Shown piece after piece: positions 1 through 8,763 of a DNA stretch of 59,920 bases (positions within the stretch are counted from its first letter, which is position 1; each line of letters starts with the position of its first letter). The DNA comes from Sutcliffiella horikoshii (lineage in GTDB: Bacteria; Bacillota; Bacilli; Bacillales; Bacillaceae_I), in NCBI RefSeq assembly GCF_008180725.1, contig NZ_VTEV01000014.1:1-59920 (forward strand), in the 5' to 3' direction. The notes under the pieces were generated by a model. It saw nothing but the letters and a program-made list of their open reading frames with translations. It was not told the DNA's origin and did not search any database. Both the position numbers and the translations under genes were made by a program.

Positions 1-22
1 TAATCGATCGAGGACTTAACCC
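1..22 (+). rRNA. 23S rRNA, 3' end only
   Basis: The first bases match the conserved 3' terminus of Bacillus 23S rRNA (TAATCGxTCGAGGACTTAACC). The rest of the gene lies before the window. A 5S gene follows about 90 bases downstream, as in a normal rrn operon. Confidence 0.85.
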
Positions 23-109
23 AATAAGTATTGAAATAAGTGAACGATATGAATTTCTTGATACGAACACATTATCTAGTTTTGAAGGATCAACCTTCAA
101 CTGAATATG

Positions 110-226
110 TCTGGTAATGATGGCGAAGAGGTCACACCCGTTCCCATACCGAACACGGAAGTTAAGCTCTTCAGCGCCGATGGTAGTTGGGGGATCTCCC
201 CCTGTGAGAGTAGGACGTTGCCAGGC
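110..226 (+). rRNA. rrf: 5S ribosomal RNA
   Basis: A 117-base sequence containing the highly conserved Bacillus 5S core (GAAGAGGTCACACCCGTTCC, then the ACGGAAGTTAAGCTC block). The ends pair with each other (CTGGTAATG with CGTTGCCAG), which fixes the boundaries to within a base or two. It is the last gene of the rrn operon that enters the window from the left. Confidence 0.95.
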
Positions 227-238
227 AAATTTATAGGA

Positions 239-273
239 AACCAGTGCTTATTAGATTAGGCGCTGGTTTTTTT
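239..273 (+). terminator. rRNA operon terminator
   Basis: AACCAGTGC and GCGCTGGTT form a 9-bp stem (one G-T pair), followed by seven T. A near copy of this hairpin, with the same loop, lies downstream of rsmI at about 8616-8652. Confidence 0.85.
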
Positions 274-310
274 GTGTTTCATGAGTTTGAGAGGAGGGGG
301 AGTTTCGTGG

Positions 311-613
311 TGAAGACATTTTGGAAGGGAGGAATTTAATGAGAGTGTCTTCATCGGGTATATGAAGACATTTTTAAGGGGAAAATTTCCTCGATAGTGT
401 CTTCATTATGATTATGAAGACACTTTAAAGGGGGAGTTTTCAAGGATAGTGTCTTCATTGAAGTTTTATGGACATGTAGAAGGAGAGAATTTCATCATAG
501 AGGTCGTAATCACTGTTATAAAGTCCTTCAGAAGCAGAAATTCCTAACCGAGAAGTCTTGATCACCGCTATAAAGACCATCTAACGCAGGGTTCCCCATC
601 GTAGACGTCTTTG
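311..613. repeat. Tandem 52-bp hairpin repeats, about six decaying units
   Basis: Units begin at 311, 363 and 415, each with a 43-bp body bounded by TGAAGACA and TGTCTTCA. They continue in weaker form at about 467, 518 and 570, so the period is 52 bp. Unit 3 has a perfect 10-bp terminal inverted repeat. The last unit keeps pairing with altered bases (AAAGAC with GTCTTT). No credible gene is present between the 5S terminator and csfB; this array fills most of the gap. Confidence 0.8.
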
Positions 614-772
614 ATTCTAAAATGTGAGCAAGAATACCTACCGAACCATTCTTCCATGATGAATTCTAAACCAAGTAACCACAATCTTTTTTTATCCAAA
701 GACAAACACAGACTAGTAGGCTTTACATACACTAGATGTAGGAGATTGGTAGGCTGGGATTTTACTAAAGTA

Positions 773-801
773 GTATACAATTTTTTGATTTGGTTAGAAT
801 A
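773..801 (+). promoter_or_regulatory. Candidate sigma-F promoter of csfB
   Basis: GTATA at 773-777 and GGTTAGAATA at 792-801 resemble the sigma-F consensus (GYWTA, about 15 bases, GGNRANAMTW), with a 14-base spacer and one mismatch. In B. subtilis csfB is known to be transcribed by sigma-F in the forespore. Confidence 0.6.
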
Positions 802-825
802 GTGGATGGAGGTGGAGAAAGAGAC

Positions 826-1026
826 ATGAAGTCAGCCATTCATTCATCATTTGGGGAAACGTGTATCGTTTGTGAAGAGCAGAAAGAAAAAGGAATACAT
901 TTATACACGTCGTTTATCTGTACGGAATGTGAGGGAACAATGCTTCAGACTGATGTGGAAGACCCGAAATATAAGTTTTATTTGCAACAGTTGAGGAAAA
1001 TTACCATCCCAAAAATCTATTCGTAG
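826..1026 (+). CDS. csfB: Anti-sigma-G factor Gin (CsfB)
   Basis: A 66-residue protein with the Gin signature: a CxxC pair (TCIVCEEQ), the stretch GIHLYTSFIC, then a second Cys pair (CTECE), forming a zinc-binding fold. Gin binds sigma-G and keeps it inactive in the forespore until engulfment, and also acts on sigma-E. I chose ATG 826 over the TTG at 790 because GGAGGTGG at 808-815 is well placed for it. The position just after an rrn operon is the B. subtilis one, but xpaC and yaaN, which follow it there, are absent. A sigma-F-like promoter lies upstream and a terminator downstream, so it is probably a single-gene unit. Confidence 0.88.
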   Translation: MKSAIHSSFGETCIVCEEQKEKGIHLYTSFICTECEGTMLQTDVEDPKYKFYLQQLRKITIPKIYS

Positions 1027-1080
1027 TGTCTATATCCATTCAAAAAGAACTAAAAAACAAAAAATAGTCTGCTACTATGA

Positions 1081-1110
1081 AAAGTCCTGTCTAGGGCTTT
1101 TATTTTTTTA
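1081..1110 (+). terminator. Terminator after csfB
   Basis: AAAAGTCCT and AGGGCTTTT pair around a four-base loop and are followed by a T-rich run. Confidence 0.75.
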
Positions 1111-1203
1111 AGGTTCTCTTAAATGGCGGTTGACTATAAGTCTAAAGTTCTATCCGTTATAATGGGAGTATATAGAGGAAATGAATGATTAGAGGGTGTG
1201 CAC

Positions 1204-2655
1204 ATGTTAGATCAAACTAAAACACCTTTGTTTTCAGGACTAAGACGTCACTGGGAAGGTTCACCATTGTCTGGGCATGTTCCTGGTCATAAGTACGGTA
1301 CGGTTCTTCCTGATGAAGCAAGGGATTATTATAAAGATATATTAAAGTTGGATGCAACGGAGATTACCGGATTGGATGATTTGCATGATCCAGAAGGCAT
1401 GATAGATGAGGCGCAGCGTTTGGCGAGTAACTTATACGGTTCTGATGAAACATTTTTTCTGGTGAATGGATCTACAGTAGGCAACTTGGCCATGATTTTG
1501 GCCACGTGTACCCGTGGTAGCAAGGTGCTGGTGCAGAGGAATTGCCATAAGTCAGTATTAAATGGATTAGAGCTTGCAGGAGTAGATCCCGTTTTTTTAC
1601 CGTGTGAAGTGGATGAGAATCTGGAGGTTGCTGTATCTGTCGATTTACCCTATCTATATGAGGCACTGGAATCGATAAACGGGATAACCGCTGTTGTGTT
1701 AACCAACCCGAATTATTACGGGGTAGCAGTAGATTTGGATGATATCATACGAGTTATACATAATCACGGCATTCCCGTTTTAGTGGATGAAGCGCATGGG
1801 GCCCACTTTCTGCTTGGGAGACCTTTTCCTAAGTCCGCACTCGTTAGTGGAGCGGATGTGGTTGTACATTCAGCGCATAAAACCTTGCCTGCAATGACAA
1901 TGGGATCATGGATGCATATACAGGGGAATAGGGTAAAGAAGGAAAGAGTGATTCATTATCTTAAGATGTTACAGTCGAGCAGCCCATCCTATCCGTTAAT
2001 GGCATCCTTGGATATTGCCAGATACTATCTTGCATGTTTGTCACAACAGGAGATACAAGCTATTGTAGAGGGGCTCAAAGTAATCCACCAAGAGCTGAAA
2101 AAGGTAAAGGAGATAGAAGTGGTTACTCCTATTAACAGCCGTTTATTTGTCGACCCTTTAAAGGTTACACTGCAATCCACTAACGGGCTGAGCGGGTTTA
2201 AACTTTCCAGTCTTCTGGAAAAAGAAGGTCTTTTTGTAGAACTGGCAGACCCTAAGAATGTATTAATTATTATGCCCCTAGCGGTGAATGAGAAAAAACA
2301 TGATATGATAGAGAGAATAGTCCGGGCTGTAACCAATGAAACAGATGGAGGCCCAAAAAAGAAACAGATTACACTTCCGCCATTTCCAGCTGAAATTAGT
2401 GAACTTACTATTCCTTTTAGCAAACAAGCAGAGTATCGAAAGGTAAAATGTCCAATAGAGGAAGCGATCGGTGAGGTCGCTGCCGAAGCGATTGTGCCAT
2501 ATCCTCCTGGAATCCCACTTTTATTTAATGGGGAGATGATTACAAGCTCCACCGTGGAATACATAAAGGCCCTCCAACATATCGGTGCAAGGTTTCAAGC
2601 TAGCGAAGCGTTTAAAAGTAATTATATTTATATATATAAGAAGATAAAGGAGTAA
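1204..2655 (+). CDS. Orn/Lys/Arg decarboxylase family protein (YaaO-like)
   Basis: A 483-residue PLP enzyme of the aminotransferase-fold amino acid decarboxylases, in the short Gram-positive form without the N-terminal wing domain of the E. coli enzymes. The PLP lysine sits in [15 protein letters not shown] near residue 228, preceded by the DEAHGAH motif that contacts the cofactor. Substrate (arginine, lysine or ornithine) cannot be told from sequence; the B. subtilis neighbour at this locus is yaaO. ATG 1204 is chosen over GTG 1198 because AGAGGG at 1191-1196 is correctly spaced only for the ATG. The tmk ribosome site overlaps its stop codon, so the two are probably cotranscribed. A TATAAT at about 1158 may be its -10 box, but I see no well-spaced -35. 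Confidence 0.85.
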   Translation: MLDQTKTPLFSGLRRHWEGSPLSGHVPGHKYGTVLPDEARDYYKDILKLDATEITGLDDLHDPEGMIDEAQRLASNLYGSDETFFLVNGSTVGNLAMILATCTRGSKVLVQRNCHKSVLNGLELAGVDPVFLPCEVDENLEVAVSVDLPYLYEALESINGITAVVLTNPNYYGVAVDLDDIIRVIHNHGIPVLVDEAHGAHFLLGRPFPKSALVSGADVVVHSAHKTLPAMTMGSWMHIQGNRVKKERVIHYLKMLQSSSPSYPLMASLDIARYYLACLSQQEIQAIVEGLKVIHQELKKVKEIEVVTPINSRLFVDPLKVTLQSTNGLSGFKLSSLLEKEGLFVELADPKNVLIIMPLAVNEKKHDMIERIVRAVTNETDGGPKKKQITLPPFPAEISELTIPFSKQAEYRKVKCPIEEAIGEVAAEAIVPYPPGIPLLFNGEMITSSTVEYIKALQHIGARFQASEAFKSNYIYIYKKIKE

Positions 2656-2662
2656 CAGGATT

Positions 2663-3301
2663 GTGAAGGGATTATTTATTACATTTGAAGGCCCTGAGGG
2701 TGCAGGAAAGACGTCTGTCATTCAGAAGTTGGCAGAGGAATTAACAGATCAGGAATATCCTATTTTACTAACAAGAGAACCCGGAGGCATTAGCATAGCA
2801 GAGCAGATTCGAAATGTTATTTTAGATTGTGACAACACAGAAATGGATGCAAGAACAGAAGCATTGCTTTATGCTGCCGCTCGCCGTCAGCACTTAGTGG
2901 AGCGGGTGATACCTGCATTAAAAGAAAATAAGATTGTTCTGTGTGACCGTTTTATCGATAGTTCTCTTGCCTATCAAGGCCATGCAAGGGGAATTGGTGT
3001 AGAAGACGTGCTTAGCATTAATGAGTTTGCAACGGAAAAAATGATGCCGTCCCTCACTATCTTTTTTGATATAGAACCAGAAGCAGGACTTAAGCGTATT
3101 GAAGCGAATAATAATCGGGAAGTTAACCGTTTAGATCAAGAAAAACTAGACTTCCATTATAAGGTGAAAGAGGGATATGACCTTGTAAAAGAGAAATATG
3201 GAGAAAGAATTACGGTAGTGGATGCTTCTATGGACTTTGAGTCCGTATGCAACCAAGTAAGAGAGGTTTTAATCTCCTATATTTCTAAACACGGATTCTA
3301 A
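2663..3301 (+). CDS. tmk: Thymidylate kinase
   Basis: Makes dTDP from dTMP and ATP for DNA synthesis. The 212-residue length is typical. The P-loop GPEGAGKTS is near residue 10, and the DR motif ([13 protein letters not shown]) that binds dTMP is near residue 95. The start is GTG 2663, with AAAGGAG at 2646-2652 overlapping the end of the preceding decarboxylase gene. It begins the conserved tmk-darA-yaaR-holB-ricT-yabA run that links nucleotide supply to the replication machinery. Confidence 0.97.
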   Translation: MKGLFITFEGPEGAGKTSVIQKLAEELTDQEYPILLTREPGGISIAEQIRNVILDCDNTEMDARTEALLYAAARRQHLVERVIPALKENKIVLCDRFIDSSLAYQGHARGIGVEDVLSINEFATEKMMPSLTIFFDIEPEAGLKRIEANNNREVNRLDQEKLDFHYKVKEGYDLVKEKYGERITVVDASMDFESVCNQVREVLISYISKHGF

Positions 3302-3382
3302 TTCTTATCATAAAAATAAATTACCAAATACGAAGTAATGAAGTAGAAGATAATTAATGGTAAAATAAAGGAGGCGCTTTAA

Positions 3383-3712
<330 letters not shown>

Positions 3713-3716
3713 CGTT

Positions 3717-3741
3717 AAGCGGCTGAAAGGCTGCTTTTTTC
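3717..3741 (+). terminator. Possible terminator after darA
   Basis: AGCGGCT and GGCTGCT can pair with a G-T, around GAAA, followed by TTTTTT. The stem is short, so read-through into yaaR is likely. Confidence 0.5.
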
Positions 3742-3788
3742 AGATAATAGTTCCATGAAATGAAGTTATGGGAAAGGGACATACTGTC

Positions 3789-4229
3789 ATGAAAATTTCA
3801 ACCGACCTTAGAACAAATGTAGATAATGCAAGGATGGATTTGAGAAGCGGTTCTGCTGCCACGACTGCCTTTGGTGAGGTCATGCAAAGACACTCCAGCA
3901 AACTGCATACCCAACAGTTGCAATTATTAATGAAGGATATTGAAATGGTAGGCGACCGCTTAGGAAATTCTCGCTCTTTCCAAGACTTGGCTAAGTATAA
4001 GACACTTGTTAAACGTTTTATGGAAGAGGCGGTTGAGTTTGGAATGGAGCTGAATCAGTCCCATCATTGGACAAATGACGGACAATCTAGGCATCTGCAA
4101 GTGGTCAAGCAGGTGGACGAAGCACTTCTTGGCCTGACTGAAAAAGTCATGAGCCAAGAGGAATCAAGAATAAACATATTAAGCAGTATTGGTGAGATTA
4201 AGGGCTTACTCATCAATTTATATATGTAG
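3789..4229 (+). CDS. yaaR: YaaR family protein (DUF327)
   Basis: A 146-residue, helix-rich, soluble protein of the YaaR family, whose molecular role is unknown. It is rich in charged residues and has a C-terminal segment (SRINILSSIGEIKGLLINLYM) typical of the family. ATG 3789 is preferred to ATG 3768 because AAAGGG at 3773-3778 is spaced for it and the family begins MKI. Gene order between darA and holB is strongly conserved in Bacillus, but that only suggests, and does not show, a link to replication or signalling. Confidence 0.85.
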   Translation: MKISTDLRTNVDNARMDLRSGSAATTAFGEVMQRHSSKLHTQQLQLLMKDIEMVGDRLGNSRSFQDLAKYKTLVKRFMEEAVEFGMELNQSHHWTNDGQSRHLQVVKQVDEALLGLTEKVMSQEESRINILSSIGEIKGLLINLYM

Positions 4230-4247
4230 GTTAGTGAGTGATAAACA

Positions 4248-5240
4248 GTGATTAATAGTTGGTCGGAACTACAAAACCAGCCTACCGTTGCAAGAATCGT
4301 CACAAACAGTTTAGAGCGAAATAGAATTGCCCATGCTTATTTGTTAGATGGGATGAAGGGCACAGGAAAAAAAGAAGTCAGCTATCTATTTGCAAAGAGC
4401 TTGTTGTGTAAAGATCTAAAAGGAGTTAATCCCTGTCAGAGCTGTACAAATTGTAAGCGGATAGATTCCAGAAATCATCCGGATGTCCATGTAGTGGAGC
4501 CGGACGGTAACTCCATCAAGAAGCAACAAATTCAATTCTTGCAAGAAGAGTTTACGAAAACGGGCTTGGAATCTAAGAGGAAAATTTATATTATTGAGCA
4601 TGCAGATAAGATGACGACCAATGCAGCCAATAGTTTATTGAAATTCTTGGAGGAACCGAACCAAGAAACGTTTGCCTTTTTATTGACGGAAAATGTCAAT
4701 CAAATGTTAAATACGATCATTTCGAGGTGTCAGCCGTTATCGTTCCGCGCATTAACATCAGAAGGACTGATAACAAAGCTTACAGCACAAGATATTCCAC
4801 TGCCATTAGCCAAGTCAGCAGCTTCCCTAACAAACAGTTTAGAGGAAGCAGTAGAATTATGTCGAGATGATTGGTTTGCGCTTGCTAGAAACTTAGTGAT
4901 AAAATTGTATGAAGCAATATTTAATCGTCCTCAGGCATCTTTGCTATTTATACAAGAAAAATGGATGCCCCATTTTTCCGATAGAAAGCAGCTGGAGATA
5001 GGTTTAGATTTAATGCTATTTATTTATAAAGATATGCTGTATGCTCAGTTATCCAAAGAGGAGCAGCTGGTGTTTGTCGACGAGAAAGAGTTGATTCAAA
5101 AGTTGGCGCTCCAGACGACTCAACAGCGAGTGACCGAGCAACTGTCCTATATATTACAGAGCAAGTCTCGGTTGGCATCGAATGTGAATCCGCACCTTCT
5201 CATGGAACAATTAGCGTTAAACTTGCAGGAGGGATATTAG
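4248..5240 (+). CDS. holB: DNA polymerase III, delta' subunit
   Basis: A 330-residue clamp-loader subunit that works with tau and delta to load the sliding clamp. The AAA+ P-loop region reads LDGMKGTGKKE near residue 33. A zinc module of four Cys (CKDLKGVNPCQSCTNC) follows near residue 55. SNSLLKFLEEP and the SRCQ sensor motif are present near residues 125-160. The start is GTG 4248. The gene ends two bases before the TTG of ricT, indicating translational coupling. Confidence 0.95.
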   Translation: MINSWSELQNQPTVARIVTNSLERNRIAHAYLLDGMKGTGKKEVSYLFAKSLLCKDLKGVNPCQSCTNCKRIDSRNHPDVHVVEPDGNSIKKQQIQFLQEEFTKTGLESKRKIYIIEHADKMTTNAANSLLKFLEEPNQETFAFLLTENVNQMLNTIISRCQPLSFRALTSEGLITKLTAQDIPLPLAKSAASLTNSLEEAVELCRDDWFALARNLVIKLYEAIFNRPQASLLFIQEKWMPHFSDRKQLEIGLDLMLFIYKDMLYAQLSKEEQLVFVDEKELIQKLALQTTQQRVTEQLSYILQSKSRLASNVNPHLLMEQLALNLQEGY

Positions 5241-5241
5241 T

Positions 5242-6069
5242 TTGTATGAAGTAGTAGGAGTTCGTTTTAAAAAAGCAGGGAAAATATACTATTTTGACCC
5301 AAATGGGCTTGATATAAAAGATAATGAGTTTGTCATTGTGGAAACAGTTAGAGGTGTGGAGTTCGGAAAGGCTGTCATCGGTCAAAAGAATGTCGAAGAA
5401 AACGATGTCGTTCTGCCATTGAAAAAAGTACTCCGCATTGCTGATCAGAAAGACCGACTTATTGTAGAAGAAAATAAAAAGGCTGCAAACGAAGCGTTTG
5501 ATGTATGTTTCGGTAAAGTAAATGACCATGGACTGGACATGAAGCTAGTCGATGTGGAATACACGTTTGATCGCAATAAGATCATCTTCTATTTCACAGC
5601 CGATGGACGTGTGGATTTCAGGGAACTTGTGAAAGATCTGGCTTCCATCTTCCGTACCAGAATTGAACTTAGACAAATTGGTGTTCGTGATGAAGCCAAA
5701 CTTTTGGGTGGTATCGGCCCTTGTGGACGCATGCTTTGCTGTTCCACGTTCTTGGGAGACTTTGAACCGGTATCCATCAAAATGGCGAAGGATCAAAACC
5801 TGTCGTTGAATCCTTCCAAGATTTCCGGACTCTGTGGTCGTCTAATGTGCTGTCTGAAGTATGAAAATGACGAATATGAGTCCGCCAAGGAACAATTACC
5901 GGATTTAGATGAAGTAATTAAAACACCAAATGGGGTAGGCCGGGTTGTTGGATTAAATATACTCGAACGCGTGCTTCAAGTGGAGTTGTCCGGGAAGGAC
6001 CGAGTGGTCGAATTTTCTCTAGACGAATTACTTCAAGAGGGAGCCGTTTCAACGCAAGCCACAGATTAA
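5242..6069 (+). CDS. ricT: RicT (YaaT), PSP1-domain subunit of the RNase Y specificity complex
   Basis: A 275-residue PSP1-domain protein. Two Cys-rich segments, GPCGRMLCCS near residue 158 and GLCGRLMCC near residue 196, match the residues that bind an Fe-S cluster in RicT. In B. subtilis RicT joins RicA and RicF and steers RNase Y in mRNA maturation, which also affects sporulation and competence. The start is TTG 5242, supported by AGGAGGG at 5228-5234 inside the end of holB. Confidence 0.94.
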   Translation: MYEVVGVRFKKAGKIYYFDPNGLDIKDNEFVIVETVRGVEFGKAVIGQKNVEENDVVLPLKKVLRIADQKDRLIVEENKKAANEAFDVCFGKVNDHGLDMKLVDVEYTFDRNKIIFYFTADGRVDFRELVKDLASIFRTRIELRQIGVRDEAKLLGGIGPCGRMLCCSTFLGDFEPVSIKMAKDQNLSLNPSKISGLCGRLMCCLKYENDEYESAKEQLPDLDEVIKTPNGVGRVVGLNILERVLQVELSGKDRVVEFSLDELLQEGAVSTQATD

Positions 6070-6081
6070 GAGGTGGAAAAC

Positions 6082-6453
6082 TTGGACAAGAAGGAAATTT
6101 TTGATTCTGTCAGCAACATGGAAGAACAGATTGGACATTTATATAAACAGCTTGGAGAATTAAAAGAACACCTTGCCCTGATTATTGAAGAGAACAACAG
6201 TGTGCTGGTGGAAAACAGTCACCTCCGCAAACGTCTAGAGCAAATGACTGCTGTGGAGGATGAAACTCCTTTACCGGAACAAAAACGCAAGAAAAAGCAG
6301 CAGGACCAGCAAAAACAGACGGATGTAGGGGAAGGTTATGATAATTTGGCCAGGCTCTACCAGGAAGGGTTTCATATTTGTAACCTGAATTTCGGCAGTC
6401 CACGCAAAGAAGGGGATTGTATGTTTTGCTTGTCCTTTCTTAATAAGAAGTAA
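6082..6453 (+). CDS. yabA: DNA replication initiation control protein YabA
   Basis: A 123-residue regulator that binds DnaA and DnaN to prevent over-initiation. The N-terminal half is a coiled coil that starts DKKEIFDSV and makes the tetramer. The C-terminal zinc module holds His and Cys residues in the order HICNLNF...CMFC. I placed the start at TTG 6082 rather than GTG 6073 because AAGAGGTGG at 6068-6076 fits it and homologues begin MDKKE. A terminator follows, closing the tmk-to-yabA operon. Confidence 0.93.
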   Translation: MDKKEIFDSVSNMEEQIGHLYKQLGELKEHLALIIEENNSVLVENSHLRKRLEQMTAVEDETPLPEQKRKKKQQDQQKQTDVGEGYDNLARLYQEGFHICNLNFGSPRKEGDCMFCLSFLNKK

Positions 6454-6455
6454 AG

Positions 6456-6490
6456 AGTCGCTTCTCCGTAACGGGGTGGCGGCTTTTTGT
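6456..6490 (+). terminator. Terminator after yabA
   Basis: AGTCGCTTCTCCG pairs with CGGGGTGGCGGCT, using some G-T pairs, followed by a T run. Confidence 0.75.
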
Positions 6491-6503
6491 TTGTTTAGTA
6501 CGT

Positions 6504-6625
6504 TTGATTTCCGTTCCAGGCGCTTCGCTTGCCTGCGGGCGGTCCGTGAGCCTCCTCACTTCGCCTGAGGGGTCTCACCTGTCCCTTCCTCCCGCGGGCG
6601 TCTGAGCGCCTTCCACTCCAATCAA
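6504..6625 (-). repeat. Interspersed repeat, copy 1 (reverse orientation)
   Basis: Begins TTGATTTCCG and ends CCAATCAA, so it is bounded by inverted TTGATT ends. It contains the family core GAGCCTCCTC and GAGGGGTCTC. It lies between the yabA terminator and trmN6 and has no coding capacity. Copies 3 and 6 belong to the same GC-rich subgroup. Confidence 0.85.
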
Positions 6626-6735
6626 TAGGATTCACATCTCACTTATGGTGAAAGCAAAATCTTTATGCCTCTTATGTTTTTTGTTGGGATTGCGTTATAA
6701 TAGGGAAAGATTATGGTACGAAAGGGTTTTGTTTG

Positions 6736-7482
6736 ATGAAAGAAGTAGACCTTATAGGCGATGAGCGTCTGGATTATTTGTTGGCGGAGAATTTGCGGAT
6801 CATACAGAGTCCCTCTGTGTTTTCCTTTTCGTTGGATGCTGTACTGTTAGCGCAATTTGTTTATGTTCCGATTCAAAAAGGGAATATAATGGATTTGTGC
6901 ACAGGAAACGGCATCATCCCGCTATTATTGAGTAAACGGACAAAGGGAAACATCACTGGAATAGAGATTCAGGAGCGACTTGCGGGCATGGCTGAGCGGA
7001 GCTTTTCTTATAACGGGCTAGAGGAACAGCTAAAAGTAATCAACATGAATCTTAAAGAGCTTCCGGCAATGCTAGAGAACAAGAAGTTTGATGTTGTAAC
7101 GTGCAACCCCCCTTATTTTCCTTTAACAGAGCAGGAAGAAAAGATAAACAGCAATATTCACTATGCTATTGCAAGGCATGAAATAGAATGCACGCTTGAG
7201 GATGTGGTACGGGTCAGCAGCCAGATTACAAAACAAGGAGGAAAAGTCGCTTTTGTACATCGTCCAGGCAGGCTTTTAGATATCATCTCCGTGATGAGGA
7301 AATACCGCATAGAACCAAAGCGTCTTCAATTTGTTCATTCCAAACTTGGAAAACCCGCCAATACACTATTAATAGAAGGAATAAAGGACGGCAACCCTGA
7401 CCTAAAAATCCTTCCGCCACTATTAGTGTACGATGAAAACGGCGAATACACCCCAGAAGTGAGAAAGATGCTCTTTGGGTAA
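6736..7482 (+). CDS. trmN6: tRNA1(Val) (adenine37-N6)-methyltransferase family protein (YabB)
   Basis: A 248-residue Rossmann-fold SAM methyltransferase. The SAM site [15 protein letters not shown] is near residue 53, and the NPPYFPL motif near residue 125 is the NPPY signature of N6-adenine methyltransferases. By family it modifies tRNA position 37, though the exact tRNA in Bacillus is not shown here. ATG 6736 is taken over TTG 6733 because GAAAGGG lies about nine bases upstream. In B. subtilis a GIY-YIG gene (yazA) follows; here an interspersed repeat occupies that gap. Confidence 0.88.
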   Translation: MKEVDLIGDERLDYLLAENLRIIQSPSVFSFSLDAVLLAQFVYVPIQKGNIMDLCTGNGIIPLLLSKRTKGNITGIEIQERLAGMAERSFSYNGLEEQLKVINMNLKELPAMLENKKFDVVTCNPPYFPLTEQEEKINSNIHYAIARHEIECTLEDVVRVSSQITKQGGKVAFVHRPGRLLDIISVMRKYRIEPKRLQFVHSKLGKPANTLLIEGIKDGNPDLKILPPLLVYDENGEYTPEVRKMLFG

Positions 7483-7511
7483 GGAAAGAACAATGATTAA
7501 TAGAAGTTCTT

Positions 7512-7644
7512 AGCTGTTGATTGGAGCATAGGGCGAAGACTCCTGGGGGGAAGTAGCGACAATGTTGAGACCCCTGAAGCGTTGTGAGGAGGCTCAAGGT
7601 CGCCCCGCGGAAAGCGAAGCCCAGTGCGGAAATCGACAGCGGTG
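7512..7644 (+). repeat. Interspersed repeat, copy 2
   Basis: Starts AGCTGTTGATTGGAGC and ends near AATCGACAGCGG, giving near-perfect terminal inverted repeats. The internal GAGACCCC and GAGGAGGCTC blocks are conserved. It fills the gap between trmN6 and rsmI, the place of yazA in B. subtilis. Confidence 0.85.
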
Positions 7645-7698
7645 TTTACAGAACCCTAAAATAAATTATAGTAGCCAAGAAAAAAAGAGGGATACATT

Positions 7699-8583
7699 AT
7701 GGACTTATGGCAACAAAATAGTTTTAACGATTCATATACTCAAGGCAGGCTTTATCTCATCCCAACCCCCATCGGGAACCTAGAAGACATTACCTACCGT
7801 TCTTTAAGGATGTTAAAAGAAGTAGACTATATCGCAGCAGAAGACACACGAAACACCAAAAAACTATGTAACTATTTTGAGATAACCACTCCATTGATCA
7901 GTTATCATGAACACAATAAAGAACAAAGCGGCAGAAAAATAATCGACCTTTTAAAAGAGGGAAAGGATGTTGGTCTCGTCAGTGATGCCGGAATGCCATC
8001 TATCTCAGACCCAGGGTATGAAATAGTGGTGGAGGCAATCGAAGAAAAGTTATATGTGGTTCCTTTGCCGGGAGCCAACGCAGCATTAACAGCTTTAATT
8101 GCGTCAGGGTTAGTCTCACAGCCTTTTTACTTCTATGGGTTCCTCGATCGTCAGAAGAAGGAAAAGAAAAAGGAATTAGAGCGTTTGAAAAAGTTCACAG
8201 ATACATTTATTCTCTACGAATCTCCACATCGTTTAAAAGAAACGCTCAGCGTGATGCATGAGATACTAGGGAATCGTTCTATCGTTGTAAGCCGAGAGCT
8301 GACGAAGAAATTTGAAGAATTCACAAGAGGTAACATTTCTGAAGTATTGGCTCTTTATGAAGAGCAAGGAATCAAAGGGGAGTGTTGCATTATAATAGAA
8401 GGAAGTAGTGAAGAAGTCAACGATGATACTGAATCCTGGTGGCAAGACCTCTCCATTCAAGAGCACGTGCAACAAGTGATGGAGGTTGAAGGGCATTCCT
8501 CCAAAGAAGCCATCAAGCATGTGTCCAAAGAGCGTAACTTACCAAAAAGAGAAGTGTACCAAGCATTTCATGTTGAAGATTGA
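7699..8583 (+). CDS. rsmI: 16S rRNA (cytidine1402-2'-O)-methyltransferase
   Basis: A 294-residue member of the tetrapyrrole methylase superfamily that methylates the ribose of C1402 in the ribosomal P site. The signature LYLIPTPIGNLEDITYRSL is near residue 17, and the SAM-binding stretch GLVSDAGMPSISDPG near residue 94 is typical. AAGAGGG precedes ATG 7699 at good spacing. It sits beside abrB, as in B. subtilis, and is followed by a near copy of the rRNA operon terminator. Confidence 0.95.
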   Translation: MDLWQQNSFNDSYTQGRLYLIPTPIGNLEDITYRSLRMLKEVDYIAAEDTRNTKKLCNYFEITTPLISYHEHNKEQSGRKIIDLLKEGKDVGLVSDAGMPSISDPGYEIVVEAIEEKLYVVPLPGANAALTALIASGLVSQPFYFYGFLDRQKKEKKKELERLKKFTDTFILYESPHRLKETLSVMHEILGNRSIVVSRELTKKFEEFTRGNISEVLALYEEQGIKGECCIIIEGSSEEVNDDTESWWQDLSIQEHVQQVMEVEGHSSKEAIKHVSKERNLPKREVYQAFHVED

Positions 8584-8615
8584 ACAGAACCAATAAGTTT
8601 CTTCTGCAAATGAAG

Positions 8616-8652
8616 AAACCAGTGCTGATTAGATTATGCGCTGGTTTTTTGT
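8616..8652 (+). terminator. Terminator after rsmI, near copy of the rRNA operon terminator
   Basis: AACCAGTGC and GCGCTGGTT with the loop TGATTAGATTAT, followed by TTTTTT. The stem is identical to that at 239-268 and the loop differs at only a few positions, pointing to duplication rather than convergence. Confidence 0.85.
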
Positions 8653-8685
8653 ATGTGAAGTAAGTTTTTGAGGGCAGAGGGCTGA

Positions 8686-8728
8686 TGAAGACAATCTGCA
8701 AAGAATTTTTCTACTGAGATTGTCTTCA
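8686..8728. repeat. Single 43-bp hairpin repeat related to the 311-613 array
   Basis: The 43-bp body has a perfect 12-bp terminal inverted repeat (TGAAGACAATCT with AGATTGTCTTCA). Its length and ends equal one unit of the array at 311-613, and it lies at almost the same distance (69 against 72 bases) from the same terminator. Confidence 0.8.
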
Positions 8729-8763
8729 TCGCCAACAATAGAGTTTCCTTACATTACAAATAT

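Noticed and set aside
568-802. Two overlapping small frames (63 and 70 residues) before csfB
   Set aside because: They lie in decayed repeats, overlap on opposite strands, and neither has a ribosome site or recognisable product.
7562-7783. A 73-residue frame before rsmI
   Set aside because: It reads through interspersed repeat copy 2 and overlaps the rsmI start in another frame.
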